Shown here: in pieces, positions 6,814-7,310 of the stretch
How positions within the stretch are numbered: the stretch's first letter is position 1
How the letters are laid out: every line of letters starts with the position of its first letter
Assembly (NCBI GenBank): GCA_038227745.1
Contig: JBBRPS010000527.1
Coordinates: 1 to 7,310 of the forward strand
From: DASPXY01 sp038227745
GTDB taxonomy: Bacteria; Planctomycetota; Planctomycetia; Gemmatales; Gemmataceae
Length of the DNA: 7,310 nt
Direction: 5' to 3'
Notes under the pieces: generated by a model
Seen by the model: the letters and a program-made list of their open reading frames with translations, nothing else
What the model was told of the DNA's origin: nothing
The model's database searches: none
Translations under genes and position numbers: made by a program

Positions 6814-7197
6814 ATGCCCAAGGTCACTTTCGTCAACGAGAACAAGGAGATCGAAGTCCCCGCCGGCGCCAACCTGCGCGAGGAGGCGAAGAAGGCGGGG
6901 ATCAACGTCTACTGGGGCCTGGCCAAGTTCCTCAACTGCTTCGGCCACGCCACCTGCGGCACCTGCAAGGTGCTCGTCAAAAAGGGCGCCGAGAACCTCA
7001 GCCCCACAACGCGGATGGAGCGCTTCACCCTGTGGCGCATGCTGGCGAGCATCGGCCGCGAGGAGCAGCTGCGCCTGTCGTGCCAGGTCCAGGTGAACGG
7101 CGACTGCACCGTCGAGACGCACCCCGGGGTCCCGATGAGTCCCGAGAAGGACGCCAAGGGCAAGTACTTCTGGGAGACGCCGTACCCCAATAAGTAA
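6814..7197 (+). CDS. [2Fe-2S] ferredoxin, adrenodoxin-type cysteine spacing
   Basis: A 127-residue soluble electron carrier. The N-terminus (MPKVTFVNENKEIEVPAGANL) is the usual beta-grasp start. Four cysteines can bind one [2Fe-2S] cluster: C42, C48, C51 and C90, arranged C-x5-C-x2-C-x38-C in NCFGHATCGTC and LSCQ. The x5 spacing is that of adrenodoxin/Isc-type ferredoxins, whereas plant-type ferredoxins have x4. C98 is an additional cysteine outside the pattern. Between the cluster cysteines is a segment (LSPTTRMERFTLWRML, 62-77) that is more basic and aromatic than in standard ferredoxins and may form a partner-binding surface. After the cluster domain a tail of about 27 residues (THPGVPMSPEKDAKGKYFWETPYPNK) follows. 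No reductase, P450 or Fe-S assembly gene is visible nearby, so the partner is unknown. It faces a convergent gene across a palindrome. Confidence 0.9.
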   Translation: MPKVTFVNENKEIEVPAGANLREEAKKAGINVYWGLAKFLNCFGHATCGTCKVLVKKGAENLSPTTRMERFTLWRMLASIGREEQLRLSCQVQVNGDCTVETHPGVPMSPEKDAKGKYFWETPYPNK

Positions 7198-7201
7198 GGC
7201 C

Positions 7202-7256
7202 GTGGGTCAGGATTCCAATCCTGAAAAGGGTTGTCAGGATTGGAATCCAGACCCAC
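7202..7256. terminator. Long nested inverted repeat between convergent genes, likely bidirectional terminator
   Basis: Arms 7202-7223 and 7235-7256 pair over 22 bp with one mismatch around an 11-nt loop (AAAAGGGTTGT). The left arm is itself a perfect small hairpin, CAGGATT-CC-AATCCTG (7208-7223), and the right arm contains GGATT-GG-AATCC (7237-7248), so one long or two short hairpins are possible. It starts 4 bp after the ferredoxin stop and ends 4 bp before the convergent gene's stop, which fits a terminator serving both. There is no clear T-run, so termination strength is uncertain. Confidence 0.65.
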
Positions 7257-7260
7257 CGCG

Positions 7261-7310
7261 TCATTTCTTAAGGTGCTTGACGTAGGGCAGGGTGGCCTGG
7301 TACGCCTCAA
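7261..7310 (-). CDS. C-terminal end of an unidentified gene (cut by window edge)
   Basis: On the minus strand an open frame enters from the right edge and ends at TGA (7261-7263). The last 15 residues read EAYQATLPYVKHLKK, a normal-looking amphipathic C-terminal helix, and no stop interrupts the frame within the window. Position supports it: the palindrome fills the space between this stop and the ferredoxin stop almost exactly. The family cannot be named from so short a piece. Confidence 0.5.
   Translation of the reverse strand, partial: EAYQATLPYVKHLKK

Noticed and set aside
6642..6905. N-terminal extension of the phosphoesterase frame up to 6905
   Set aside because: It would run over the ferredoxin start and the intergenic region; the first metal motif sits correctly at residue 9 with the start at 6641.
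6909..7310. A 133-codon minus-strand frame opposite the ferredoxin
   Set aside because: It crosses the palindrome and lies antisense to a ferredoxin with all four cluster cysteines; a different minus-strand frame ending at 7261 is the more likely real gene end.

Overview
The window is GC-rich DNA that looks like a chromosome segment of a planctomycete, most likely of the Gemmataceae type. This is inferred from three things. One protein has the 'PVC-type' layout of a secreted beta-propeller dehydrogenase, HEAT-like repeats and a CxxCH cytochrome domain. A 35-bp 'ACAAGCCCGACGCGCAAGCGAGGG' repeat resembles the short repeats that litter Gemmata-like genomes. The gene density is loose, with long open frames on the antisense strand caused by high GC at third codon positions. 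No rRNA, tRNA or CRISPR array is visible.

Layout, left to right. (1) Positions 2-268, plus strand: the C-terminal end of an ISAzo13-type transposase, cut by the window edge. (2) Positions 318-5448, minus strand: a three-gene cluster, read right to left. It starts with a secreted PVC-type dehydrogenase/cytochrome c (2101-5448), continues after a 59-bp gap with a small nucleoside 2-deoxyribosyltransferase-like protein (1535-2041), and ends, through a TAATG stop/start overlap, with a D-galactonate dehydratase-like enolase-superfamily enzyme (318-1535). A plausible sigma70-like promoter sits 5' of the dehydrogenase. (3) Positions 5534-5657: two full and one partial direct 35-bp repeats followed by an inverted copy, making a 27-bp-arm hairpin. 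(4) Positions 5694-6641, minus strand: a calcineurin-like metallophosphoesterase. (5) Positions 6642-6813: a divergent intergenic region with a possible -10 box. (6) Positions 6814-7197, plus strand: an adrenodoxin-type [2Fe-2S] ferredoxin. (7) Positions 7202-7256: a long nested palindrome, lying between the ferredoxin and the C-terminal end of a convergent gene (7261-7310, minus strand).

How the genes may work together (inference): the secreted dehydrogenase could oxidise a sugar-like substrate outside the cytoplasm and pass electrons to its own heme domain, and the DgoD-like enzyme could dehydrate the resulting aldonate. That would make the minus-strand cluster a small oxidative sugar-acid pathway. 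The role of the deoxyribosyltransferase-like protein in it is not clear. The phosphoesterase and ferredoxin are separate transcription units. I see no clearly new defence or mobile system. The most unusual items are the two repeat/hairpin structures and the composition of the minus-strand cluster.
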